42,957 nucleotides of DNA from Planctomycetota bacterium (GTDB lineage Bacteria > Planctomycetota > Planctomycetia > Gemmatales > Gemmataceae). The notes below the pieces were generated by a model. It made no database searches. It was given only the letters and a program-made list of their open reading frames with translations, and had not been told where the DNA came from. The stretch lies in contig JAJXWW010000155.1 in NCBI GenBank assembly GCA_021781415.1, forward strand, positions 1-42,957, in the 5' to 3' direction. Below are positions 25,838-32,974 of this stretch, piece by piece (within the stretch, counting starts at the first letter, position 1; every line of letters begins with the position of its first letter). Made by a program: the position numbers and the translations under genes.

Positions 25838-27184
25838 TCATTCTGGAAGCGGTTGCCCGCCCGTCTCCGGTGCGAACCAGATGACGACCAATCCGGCGAG
25901 ATAAATGAGACTGATTACCGCTCCGGCTTGTGCATAGTCGCCGTGAAAGACGTTTTGCAACAGGTGGCTCATGGTGAGCGCGCCGGCGGCGGCGATGACT
26001 CGGCCGAAGTTGTAGCCAAAACCTTGCCCCGTGGCACGAACGCGCGTGGGGAACAACTCCGGCAGATACAACGGCAGCCAACCGTAGAAGGAGGCGGTGA
26101 AAAACCCCGTCAGGGCGATCGCTCCCAGAAGCCCGACATCCGCATGGGGTTGGCTCCCGGCGGGAAAATACCAGCGAAAGATGTAGGCGCAGCACAGCAG
26201 CGCGCCGACGGTGAGCAAGAAGTAGGTGCGGCGGCGTCCCAGATAGTGAGCCAGCACTGCGCCGCACAACGCACCGAATATGGCTCCGGTGGCGGAACTC
26301 GCTTGGGCGGTAGCGGCATTGATCCAAGACTGCGTTTTGGGCATGGAATCGACCCAGTGGGGGATCATCCAGGCAATCGCTCCCCAGGTGACGATCAGTG
26401 GAATGCCGCTCAGCGTTGCCGCCAAGATACTGTGCCATCGAAGTTGCGGCGTGAAAATTGCCGTCATCCCCGGCCTCGGTCCAGAAACGGCCGCCTGCTG
26501 CCATTTCTCCGACTCCGGTACAAAGACTCGCAGAAAGAACGTCAGCAAGGCGGGCAAGGCGCACAGACCCAATACCCAACGCCAACCTCCGTCATCGACC
26601 TGCAACCCGACGGCGGCAACTCCCTTGACTAGCACGGCGGTTAACAGAAAGCCGACGTTGGCCGACGCGCCGATTAACCCCGCAAGCAACGGTCGAAGCG
26701 AATGAGGCCAGCTTTCCATGACCAATGCGACGCCCAGCGCCCATTCGCCCCCCATGCCCAGCGACGCCAAAAAACGCAGAGCCGCCAACTGCCACGGATC
26801 TTGAGCCAGACCGCACAAGCCCGTGAACCCGGCATAAGCCAACACGCTGAACATCATCCCCCGCACCCGGCCCACGCGGTCGCCGAGCCAGCCGAACAGC
26901 CACCCGCCCAGGGCCGCGCCAACCAGGAAACTCGCCGCCAAACCGCTGTTCCAAGCGCCCGTTTGCTCGTCCACGCGCTGTTTCGCTTGAGCGCGAACAC
27001 CTGGATCGGCGGCGCTAGCGGCCAATCGAGCGTCTTCCTTCAGTTGGAGTACGTCAATCAAGGCCGGCCGACCCACCACGCCCAGCACGCCCTGCTCGAA
27101 GCCGTCGAACATCCAGCCCAACAGCGCCGCCGCCAATGCCATCCACTGTCCGCGACTGATGCGCCGCAAATCCGAATCGCCCAT
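25838..27184 (-). CDS. Major facilitator superfamily transporter
   Basis: A 448-residue MFS permease with about 12 predicted membrane segments. The cytoplasmic loop motif A between helices 2 and 3 is GWLGDRVGRVRGM; a further conserved element is FLASLGMGGEWALGVALVMESWP, and PELFPTRVRATGQGFGYNFGR in the second half. The pattern fits the metabolite:proton symporter or aromatic acid/sialate-type branch; the substrate is not readable. A longish loop (about 55-75, charged and alanine-rich) separates helices 1 and 2. The ATG at 27184 is the first in frame. It is convergent with the zinc-ribbon gene, with no obvious terminator in the 10-bp gap. Confidence 0.88.
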   Translation of the reverse strand: MGDSDLRRISRGQWMALAAALLGWMFDGFEQGVLGVVGRPALIDVLQLKEDARLAASAADPGVRAQAKQRVDEQTGAWNSGLAASFLVGAALGGWLFGWLGDRVGRVRGMMFSVLAYAGFTGLCGLAQDPWQLAALRFLASLGMGGEWALGVALVMESWPHSLRPLLAGLIGASANVGFLLTAVLVKGVAAVGLQVDDGGWRWVLGLCALPALLTFFLRVFVPESEKWQQAAVSGPRPGMTAIFTPQLRWHSILAATLSGIPLIVTWGAIAWMIPHWVDSMPKTQSWINAATAQASSATGAIFGALCGAVLAHYLGRRRTYFLLTVGALLCCAYIFRWYFPAGSQPHADVGLLGAIALTGFFTASFYGWLPLYLPELFPTRVRATGQGFGYNFGRVIAAAGALTMSHLLQNVFHGDYAQAGAVISLIYLAGLVVIWFAPETGGQPLPE

Positions 27185-27482
27185 TCTATCGCCGCCTTTC
27201 TCCGTTAGCCCTCGGACGAGTCGGATAATCCAGGCACTCGACCCAAACTTCTCGTGGCAACTTCCTTTTGTCGCTGCTCAAACATAAGCGTTCGGTTGCC
27301 AAGTAACAAGAACAAATGAGGCGAATGGGCATCACTCCCTGAAGGGAGATCGGGTGTCCATGCGTATCGTAAAACGGTTCGGCGTTGGCGTCGAAAAGCA
27401 GCCGAGGCTCAATTCAGAATCGCATTCGACGAAACAATAGCGCGCGTAGCGGCGACGGCTTCCCGAACGGATTCAACGATAG
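27185..27482. other. Gene-poor stretch upstream of the transposase remnant
   Basis: No convincing gene on either strand. A short stem CTCCCT-GA-AGGGAG lies near 27335-27348. The last part may be the decayed 5' end of the transposase remnant that becomes recognisable at 27483, but I could not align it. Confidence 0.5.
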
Positions 27483-27755
27483 CTCGACGCAGGATACGGC
27501 GGATGCTTGCTCGCTCGACCGGACGTTCGGGAAATCGTCGTGAATGCCCTCCACCATTGTGAAGGGGGCTGCCATGCGTTGCGACCCTGGGTCGCGAGGC
27601 CCGATTGCGTGCATCTTCTCGTCGCACCGCCCGGCACGAACGAGCTTTCCGGACTATTCCATTTGCCCCACCGGCCCGGCAAACATCATCTCCGTAAATC
27701 GACCTGGTGCGAATCATTCGCCGTCGCCGTTCGGCTTCCGGAGAAGACGGCGTAG
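27483..27755 (+). pseudogene. Decayed REP-associated (Y1/IS200-like) transposase fragment
   Basis: The frame reads LDAGYGGCLLARPDVR, EIVVNALHHCEGG, then RPDCVHLLVAPPGTNELSGLFH. This follows the Y1 transposase/RAYT pattern, in which the HUH motif is normally P-N-H-V-H-L-L-V; here the first histidine has become Cys (PDCVHLLV), so the metal site is lost. A TAG codon (27480-27482) directly precedes the recognisable part in frame. Beyond about residue 55 the similarity fades and the catalytic tyrosine region is absent. Intact family members are about 150-250 residues. It is the only mobile-element trace seen in the window and is inactive. Confidence 0.6.
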
Positions 27756-27840
27756 CGGGTTGCCTGCATCGAGGGTACGAAGTACGATATGGTTACGTTG
27801 TGGCGTTGCTTTCAATCCCCATGCTCAATCTTCACTCACG

Positions 27841-28227
27841 ATGTCGCGGGCACTCGTCAATTTTCTTCTCGATGTTTTGCTGTTTCTCATCACACTGACG
27901 TTGATCGTGACCTCGTGCGTGTTGCGCTTCGTCTTCCCACCGGCGACGACCGCAGGCGGTTGGTATCTGTGGGGAATGGATTACGACGGGTGGGCGAATC
28001 TGCAATTCGGCGTTCTGGCCGTCGTCGTCTTCGCCATCCTCGTTCACATCATGTTGCACTGGAATTGGGTCTGTAGCATCATCTCGACCCGGCTGATGCG
28101 GCGCTCCGGCAAACTCGACGATGGCATCCAAACCCTCTACGGCGTTTCGACGCTGATCGTGTTCCTGCTGGCGATTGCCGGTATCCTCGTCGCCGCCCAG
28201 ATCTTTCTGCGCCCACCGGCCCGTTAG
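27841..28227 (+). CDS. DUF4405-like integral membrane protein
   Basis: A 128-residue membrane protein with three clear hydrophobic helices (about 5-30, 52-75 and 100-122). Between them lie GGWYLWGMDYDGWANLQFG and HIMLHWNWVCSIISTRL. The histidines in and near the second helix, and the general layout, resemble DUF4405 (cytochrome b561-like) proteins, which may bind haem; this is inferred. The ATG at 27841 directly precedes the first helix; no strong ribosome site is seen. It stands alone between the transposase remnant and a Uma2 gene. Confidence 0.7.
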   Translation: MSRALVNFLLDVLLFLITLTLIVTSCVLRFVFPPATTAGGWYLWGMDYDGWANLQFGVLAVVVFAILVHIMLHWNWVCSIISTRLMRRSGKLDDGIQTLYGVSTLIVFLLAIAGILVAAQIFLRPPAR

Positions 28228-28342
28228 ACACGATTCTTCCCTTCGTTCGCTCGGATCTTCTTGTTGTCCGACGGTACGAACGGGTACAATCGTTGGTTAG
28301 CAATCGATCTCTCCGCCGTTCGATTTACCAAAGGGAGGCATC

Positions 28343-29149
28343 GTGGAAATAGAAATGGTCGAACCCGTGCCAGCGGCGTCCTTCGTTCCTGTTCCCGAGA
28401 CGCCCGATCCGCATTTCGTCCTGTCTCCAGAAGACAGACCCAATATCGAGGCTCTGATCATTGAGGATGGCAAGCCCGTGGATAATTTATTCGTCGAGCG
28501 ACAGTATCGACTGCTGACGGAGCCGTTGTATCTTTCGTGGAAGTCGCCGCGCGGCGAGATGTTGGCTGCGGCCAACGTCGGGCTGTTTTTCGCCGAACAC
28601 GAACCGCCGCTCGTACCGGATGTGATGCTCAGCCTGGACGTGCCCTCCGGCCGCGATTTGACGAAGAAAGAAAATCGTTCGTATTTCCTCTGGATTATCG
28701 GCAAACCGCCTGACGCCGTGATCGAGATCGTCTCCGACCTTCGCGGTGGAGAAGAGACGCACAAGATGAGTGCTTACGCGCGGATCGGCGTGACCTATTA
28801 CATCATTTTCGATCCGCTCAATCGATTGCACCACGGCGCGCTGCGCGCGTTCAGTTTGCGGGATGGAAGCTATCAGCCGATTCATGCCGCATGGTTGGAA
28901 CACATCGCCCTCGGCATGACCTTTTGGGAGGGAGAATATCTCGGCGAGCGGGGTCGTTGGCTTCGTTGGTGCGACCGCGACGGTGCGGTACTTCCCACGG
29001 GGGCCGAATGCGCCGAACAGGAAAAACAACGAGCCGAACAGGAAAAACAACGAGCCGAACAGGAAAAACAACGAGCCGAACAGGAAAAACAACGAGCCGA
29101 ACATTACGCGGCAATACTTCGTTCGCTCGGGATGAATCCCGACGCCTAA
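28343..29149 (+). CDS. Uma2 family protein with tandem EQEKQRA coiled-coil repeat
   Basis: A 268-residue Uma2/DUF820 protein. The restriction-endonuclease-like core has Asp93 in VPDVMLSLD, Glu128 in VIEIVSDL and Lys141 in THKMSAYARIG. The start is GTG at 28343, preceded by AAGGGAGG. The C-terminus carries AEQEKQR heptads encoded by four exact 21-bp repeats, a very regular coiled coil, then YAAILRSLGMNPDA. Such Glu/Gln/Arg tails are common in planctomycete and cyanobacterial Uma2 proteins and could serve in self-association. No partner gene is evident. Confidence 0.87.
   Translation: MEIEMVEPVPAASFVPVPETPDPHFVLSPEDRPNIEALIIEDGKPVDNLFVERQYRLLTEPLYLSWKSPRGEMLAAANVGLFFAEHEPPLVPDVMLSLDVPSGRDLTKKENRSYFLWIIGKPPDAVIEIVSDLRGGEETHKMSAYARIGVTYYIIFDPLNRLHHGALRAFSLRDGSYQPIHAAWLEHIALGMTFWEGEYLGERGRWLRWCDRDGAVLPTGAECAEQEKQRAEQEKQRAEQEKQRAEQEKQRAEHYAAILRSLGMNPDA
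29012..29103 (+). repeat. Four exact 21-bp tandem repeats inside the Uma2 gene
   Basis: The unit GCCGAACAGGAAAAACAACGA is repeated four times (29012-29095), and a fifth partial unit follows. Each unit adds exactly seven codons, so copy number can change without frame loss and alters coiled-coil length by one heptad per unit. Confidence 0.95.
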
Positions 29150-29534
29150 TAAGCCGACCAAAAAAAGTTCCAAGTTTAGCCGCGACCCGAGGCAGCCTCG
29201 GGTCGCGGCTAACCGAAGTTGTCTTTCGACAACCCGAAGGGATTCTTTCTGCTATTTCCCAAGGAGAATTCGAGATTCTCCTGCGGGAGTCCCTATCACT
29301 CCTTCATGCTCGTTCACGATGGCCGATGTGTGCGAGGACGGCACAGAGGAGCGCCGTGCTGGACCGATTCGCACAGGGAAAGACGAGATTCGGATCGGCG
29401 GTTCGACAGAAGACTGGTGTTTTCATAGAGATTGAGAATCGGAGGGCTATCGGCCTAACATTTGCAGTTTGAAGCATTCTTCATTTGAAGGCGACGGGGC
29501 GATCGATCGATCCCGCTACGGGGCGAGTGCATCC
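29150..29534. other. Intergenic stretch before the cbb3 oxidase operon
   Basis: Holds the perfect palindrome at 29176-29212. The remaining part has no gene I can support on either strand. The promoter of the oxidase operon must lie in this stretch or within the first gene, but I see no consensus -35/-10 pair and no clear FNR-type TTGAT-N4-ATCAA site. Confidence 0.5.
29176..29212. repeat. Perfect 18-bp inverted repeat with 1-nt centre
   Basis: TTAGCCGCGACCCGAGGC is followed by A and its exact complement. It sits 27 bp after the Uma2 stop. There is no T-run, so it is either a REP-like element or a terminator of non-standard type. Confidence 0.85.
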
Positions 29535-30149
29535 ATGAGTCGAGAAGCGAAACAGCGAGCGTTGGAAGAGTTGCGCGGGCAGGTCGCGCGGCTGGAAATG
29601 GAGTTGTCCCAAGAGCAAAGAGTGGGACAATGGCCGCCGCGCGGCTACTACACGGCCTATCACGTCCTAGCCGGCTTCGTCTTGGGCATGCTCGGCGCGG
29701 GCACGAGCTTGCTGTTCAATGTGATCGGTTCGCTGCTGGTCGGCCAGCATCCCTTGCAACTCATTCGCGTCTACCTGACGTTCCCGCTCGGCGAAGACGC
29801 CTTGACGATTGACGGCGGCGTCACCCTCGCGGTCGGTTGTTGTCTCTATCTCTGCACCGGCATGTTGCTGGGCATTCCCTTTCACCTGCTCTTGACCGGC
29901 AAGCTGGCCAAGGCGAGTTATGTAGCGCGCTTGCTCGGCGTCAGCGCTTTGGCTCTGGCGATATGGCTGCTCAACTTTTACGTCTTGCTTTCCTGGCTTC
30001 AGCCGCTGCTGTTCGGCGGCAACTGGATCGTCCACCTCATTCCCTGGTGGGTGGCGCTCCTGACGCATTTGGTTTTCGGCTGGACGATGCTACTCGTGCA
30101 GCCACTCGGAGAGTTTGTCCCCTACGGAACCAAGCTGGAGGACCGTTGA
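29535..30149 (+). CDS. Uncharacterised membrane protein leading the cbb3 oxidase operon
   Basis: A 204-residue protein with a charged, probably coiled N-terminus (residues 1-30, REAKQRALEELRGQVARLEME) and about four membrane helices (about 45-70, 92-115, 128-150, 168-192). I do not recognise a named family. The ATG at 29535 has GGGGCGAG upstream. Its stop lies within 2-4 bp of the ccoN start, so it is translationally linked to the oxidase and is likely an assembly factor or an accessory subunit; this is inferred from position alone. Confidence 0.75.
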   Translation: MSREAKQRALEELRGQVARLEMELSQEQRVGQWPPRGYYTAYHVLAGFVLGMLGAGTSLLFNVIGSLLVGQHPLQLIRVYLTFPLGEDALTIDGGVTLAVGCCLYLCTGMLLGIPFHLLLTGKLAKASYVARLLGVSALALAIWLLNFYVLLSWLQPLLFGGNWIVHLIPWWVALLTHLVFGWTMLLVQPLGEFVPYGTKLEDR

Positions 30150-30151
30150 TC

Positions 30152-31552
30152 TTGGCTACCGTCGAACACGCCGCCCCCCTGCCGGGCGGCCGGCTCGTCA
30201 TCGAACGATTGGTGTATTGGTATTTGCTCGCCGCGCTCGGCTACATGGCCGTGTCGCTGCTGGGCGGTTTGCTGATGGCGCTTCAGCTCATCAATCACAA
30301 TCCGCTTAGCGGCATCGAGTTCTTCTCGCCGGCGCGGTGGCGCATGATTCATACCAACGCCATCGCTTATGGATTCATTGCCAACTCATTTCTCGGCATG
30401 TTGCATTGGGCCGTCCCGCGGCTGACGATGCGGCCGGTCCTGAGCGTGCGGCTGTCGTATTTCATCTTCGCCGCCTGGCAGGTCGTCGTTCTGGGCACGG
30501 CCGGCGGCATCGTCGCCGGGTATGCGCAAGGCGTCGAATGGGGCGAAACGCCCGTATGGATCGATCCGCTGGCGCAAGTCGGCCTGCTGCTGGTCATGAT
30601 CAATTTTCTGTCGCCGATTCTGAAAACCAAGGGGCCGATGTACGTCAGTTTGTGGTACTTCATGGCCGCGCTGCCGTGGACGTTTCTGACCTACGGCATG
30701 GGCAATTTTCTGCCGCAATACGCTCTGTCCGGCGTCGGCAGCGGAGCCTTGACCGGCCTGTTCATTCACGATCTGGTCGGACTGTTCGTCACGCCCCTCG
30801 GCTGGGGGTTGATGTACTATTTCGTGCCGATCTTGCTGAAACGGCCGATGTGGAGCCACGGCTTGTCGCTGGTCGGCTTCTGGGGTTTGGCTTTCTTCTA
30901 TCCGCTGACCGGCATCCACCACTTTTTGTACACGCCCATCCCCATGTTTCTGCAATACGGAGCGATTATCTCCACCATTGCCGTCGAGTTCGTGGTCACG
31001 ACGGTCATCATCAACTTCATCGGCACCGTGTGGGGTACGAGCGGCGAGGTGTTGCGCAGCGTACCGCTTCGTTGGTTTTACACCGGCATGGTCCTTTATT
31101 TTGTCACCTGTTTGCAATGTGCGTTTCAGGCGACATTGACGTTCCAGCAATTGATACACTTCACCGATTGGGTGGTGGCGCACGCGCACTTGGTTATGCT
31201 GGGCGTGTTCGGCTTCTGGATTCTGGGCATCATGACCTATCTGTTCCCGCGCTTGCTCGGAGTCGAGTGGTACAGCGAACGGCTGTGCGAGTATCACTAT
31301 TGGCTGTCGGCGGGCGGCATGATCGTCATGTTCCTCGATCTGACCTTCGCCGGCATATTCCAGGGTTGGAGCTGGGCCTCGCTGCAAATCTGGGAGCATT
31401 CGATCCAGTTGTCGATCCCCTTCTGGGTCGTGCGCCTGTTCGCCGGCCTGGCGATCATCGCGGGCCAGATCGTATTCGGTTGGAACCTGTATAAGACGTG
31501 GCAGCGATCGCGCGTGGGATCGTCGGCTATGGCCCTGGCTGAGGCGAATTAG
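30152..31552 (+). CDS. ccoN: cbb3-type cytochrome c oxidase subunit I
   Basis: About 466 residues, the catalytic subunit that reduces oxygen at a haem b3/CuB site and pumps protons in the inner membrane. Haem and copper ligands can be followed: low-spin haem His in RMIHTNAIAYGF, CuB His in FIHDLVGLFVTP, the His-His pair in TGIHHFLYTPIP, and the two axial histidines in VAHAHLVMLGVFG. About 12 helices. No ATG fits; the start is TTG at 30152 (or TTG at 30146, overlapping the previous stop), with GGAGG at about 30138. The context is a tightly packed operon with ccoO downstream. Confidence 0.92.
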   Translation: MATVEHAAPLPGGRLVIERLVYWYLLAALGYMAVSLLGGLLMALQLINHNPLSGIEFFSPARWRMIHTNAIAYGFIANSFLGMLHWAVPRLTMRPVLSVRLSYFIFAAWQVVVLGTAGGIVAGYAQGVEWGETPVWIDPLAQVGLLLVMINFLSPILKTKGPMYVSLWYFMAALPWTFLTYGMGNFLPQYALSGVGSGALTGLFIHDLVGLFVTPLGWGLMYYFVPILLKRPMWSHGLSLVGFWGLAFFYPLTGIHHFLYTPIPMFLQYGAIISTIAVEFVVTTVIINFIGTVWGTSGEVLRSVPLRWFYTGMVLYFVTCLQCAFQATLTFQQLIHFTDWVVAHAHLVMLGVFGFWILGIMTYLFPRLLGVEWYSERLCEYHYWLSAGGMIVMFLDLTFAGIFQGWSWASLQIWEHSIQLSIPFWVVRLFAGLAIIAGQIVFGWNLYKTWQRSRVGSSAMALAEAN

Positions 31553-31575
31553 TTTTACCGAACGAAACGCTCGGC

Positions 31576-31632
31576 GAGCGGGGGGCGTAAGCCCCCTGAT
31601 TCGAACGCTCAGGGGGCTTACGCCCCCCGCTC
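31576..31632. repeat. Perfect 24-bp stem, 9-nt loop, between ccoN and ccoO
   Basis: GAGCGGGGGGCGTAAGCCCC with CTGA forms the left arm (31576-31599). The exact complement is at 31609-31632. No T-run follows. It occupies most of the only sizeable gap (124 bp) in the oxidase operon and lies 44 bp before the ccoO start. Confidence 0.9.
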
Positions 31633-31676
31633 GGGGGATTCGTTGAACAACTCTCACAACGGGAGATGGACGCACT

Positions 31677-32447
31677 ATGTTTGAATCGAGGTCGGGAGTC
31701 TTCCTCATCGCCGGTGTCGGTTTTTTCTCGCTGGCGTTTCTGGTCAACGCCGTCGTGCCGTGGATGATGTACCGCAATCAGCCGGAGCAAACGGTCGAGG
31801 AAACGCTCAATCGCAACGTGCTGCGGCAGATGCAGGATCTCTCCGATCGCTACCGTGAGTCGTTCGCCAAACATTTCGGCGAGCCGCCTCCCAAGCCAGA
31901 GCGAACCGAACCTCCGGAAGCTCTCGCCGAGAAGTGGGGGGCGCGCGACCGATTCTTTCGTACCGCCTGCGCCGACGCGCTGCGTCTGGGGCGGAGCGTA
32001 TACGTCGGCGAAGGCTGCTGGCACTGCCACAGCCAATTCGTCCGCCCCGTGTCCAACGAGTCGCGCCGCTGGGGGCCGGTGGCTAAGAGTTGGGAGTATA
32101 ATAACGAGTTGCAGCGTCCCGTATTATTCGGCACGCGCCGCGTCGGCCCCGATCTAAGTCGCGAGGGCGGGCGGCGAGGTAACGATTGGCACGCGGTTCA
32201 TTTCTACCATCCGCGCTCCACGTCGCCGGAGTCGGTCATGCCCGATTATCCGTGGTTTTTCGAGGCCGTCGGCACGTCGGAGACAACCGACGAATACGGC
32301 CGGCGGCGTACCGAGCGAGGGCCGATCGCACCGAACAAGCGCGGCTTCGCAATCATCGCCTACATGCAGTGGCTCGGCTCGCAGCTCGACGATTACGGAC
32401 ATTACGACTCCGTTGAGGCGATGCCCATACAGGAGAATCGCCGATGA
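31677..32447 (+). CDS. ccoO: cbb3-type cytochrome c oxidase subunit II (mono-haem c)
   Basis: A 256-residue membrane-anchored cytochrome c. An N-terminal helix (about 7-30) is followed by a periplasmic domain with the haem-binding site C114-W-H-C117-H118 in GEGCWHCHSQFVRP, and the axial methionine in SVMPDYPWFF. It passes electrons to CcoN. A charged insert (about 40-90) between the helix and haem domain is longer than in proteobacterial CcoO. The ATG at 31677 has GGGAGA upstream. Its end overlaps the next gene by 4 bp. Confidence 0.92.
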   Translation: MFESRSGVFLIAGVGFFSLAFLVNAVVPWMMYRNQPEQTVEETLNRNVLRQMQDLSDRYRESFAKHFGEPPPKPERTEPPEALAEKWGARDRFFRTACADALRLGRSVYVGEGCWHCHSQFVRPVSNESRRWGPVAKSWEYNNELQRPVLFGTRRVGPDLSREGGRRGNDWHAVHFYHPRSTSPESVMPDYPWFFEAVGTSETTDEYGRRRTERGPIAPNKRGFAIIAYMQWLGSQLDDYGHYDSVEAMPIQENRR

Positions 32448-32773
32448 ATTCCCTCGCAAAAGGCCGAACGCATTGGCGTTTCAACTGGACGACATTGATT
32501 CTGGCCGTCGTGATTCTGCTGCCCGCCGCCTACGGCTTCGGTCGCAAGTTCTACGAACTGGTGATTTTGACCGGCGACGAGGAAGGCGCGTTTGCCATCG
32601 TGCCCATCGCCAACTATCTCCTCGCCAGCCTAGGGTTCGCCATGTTGTTCGTGTGGGCGATGTTCCAGGGAATGTTCCACGACATCGAAAAGCCGAAGGA
32701 AATCATGCTGGCCAACGAGGCGAAACTGGACGCCGAGGCGGAAGAAGAACGCGAAGCCTGGAAAGGGGATTGA
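32444..32773 (+). CDS. Small membrane protein of the cbb3 operon (109 aa)
   Basis: A 109-residue protein with two hydrophobic helices (about 16-35 and 52-75) and an acidic C-terminal tail (ANEAKLDAEAEEEREAW). Between the helices lies FGRKFYELVILTGDEEGAFAI. It overlaps ccoO by 4 bp and is followed 3 bp later by another small membrane gene. I do not recognise a named family; the position makes a structural or assembly role in the oxidase likely. It has no haem c motif. Confidence 0.8.
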   Translation: MNSLAKGRTHWRFNWTTLILAVVILLPAAYGFGRKFYELVILTGDEEGAFAIVPIANYLLASLGFAMLFVWAMFQGMFHDIEKPKEIMLANEAKLDAEAEEEREAWKGD

Positions 32774-32776
32774 CCG

Positions 32777-32974
32777 ATGGAAGTGAAACCGACCAGCCCT
32801 GCCGCCACCGCGCCCAACGCGCCGCAAGCCGATTCTCAGTACCACAGCTATGTGGGCCATGCCATTCCCTGGTACGTTCGCCTGTGCTGGCTGGGCTTCT
32901 GGATCCTGTTTTTGTGGTACGTCTTCCGTTGGTTGATCCCCGCGCTGAAGCGAGAGATGGTGTCGCCGCCATGA
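32777..32974 (+). CDS. Small single-helix membrane protein of the cbb3 operon (65 aa)
   Basis: A 65-residue protein with a polar N-terminus and one helix (about 32-52, WYVRLCWLGFWILFLWYVF). The phrase HAIPWYVRLCWLGFWI resembles the N-terminal anchor found in CcoP- or CcoQ-type proteins, but no CxxCH haem site follows, so it cannot serve as an electron carrier. It overlaps the copper ATPase gene by 4 bp. It could be a CcoQ-like subunit or a minimal relic of CcoP; both are inference. Confidence 0.75.
   Translation: MEVKPTSPAATAPNAPQADSQYHSYVGHAIPWYVRLCWLGFWILFLWYVFRWLIPALKREMVSPP

Noticed and set aside
27409..27717. Minus-strand frame opposite the transposase remnant
   Set aside because: The plus-strand frame has the recognisable transposase wording; the antisense frame has none.
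30386..31777. 463-codon frame on the minus strand over ccoN
   Set aside because: Arg/Gln/His-rich composition without domains, overlapping a gene with all haem ligands; a complement artefact.
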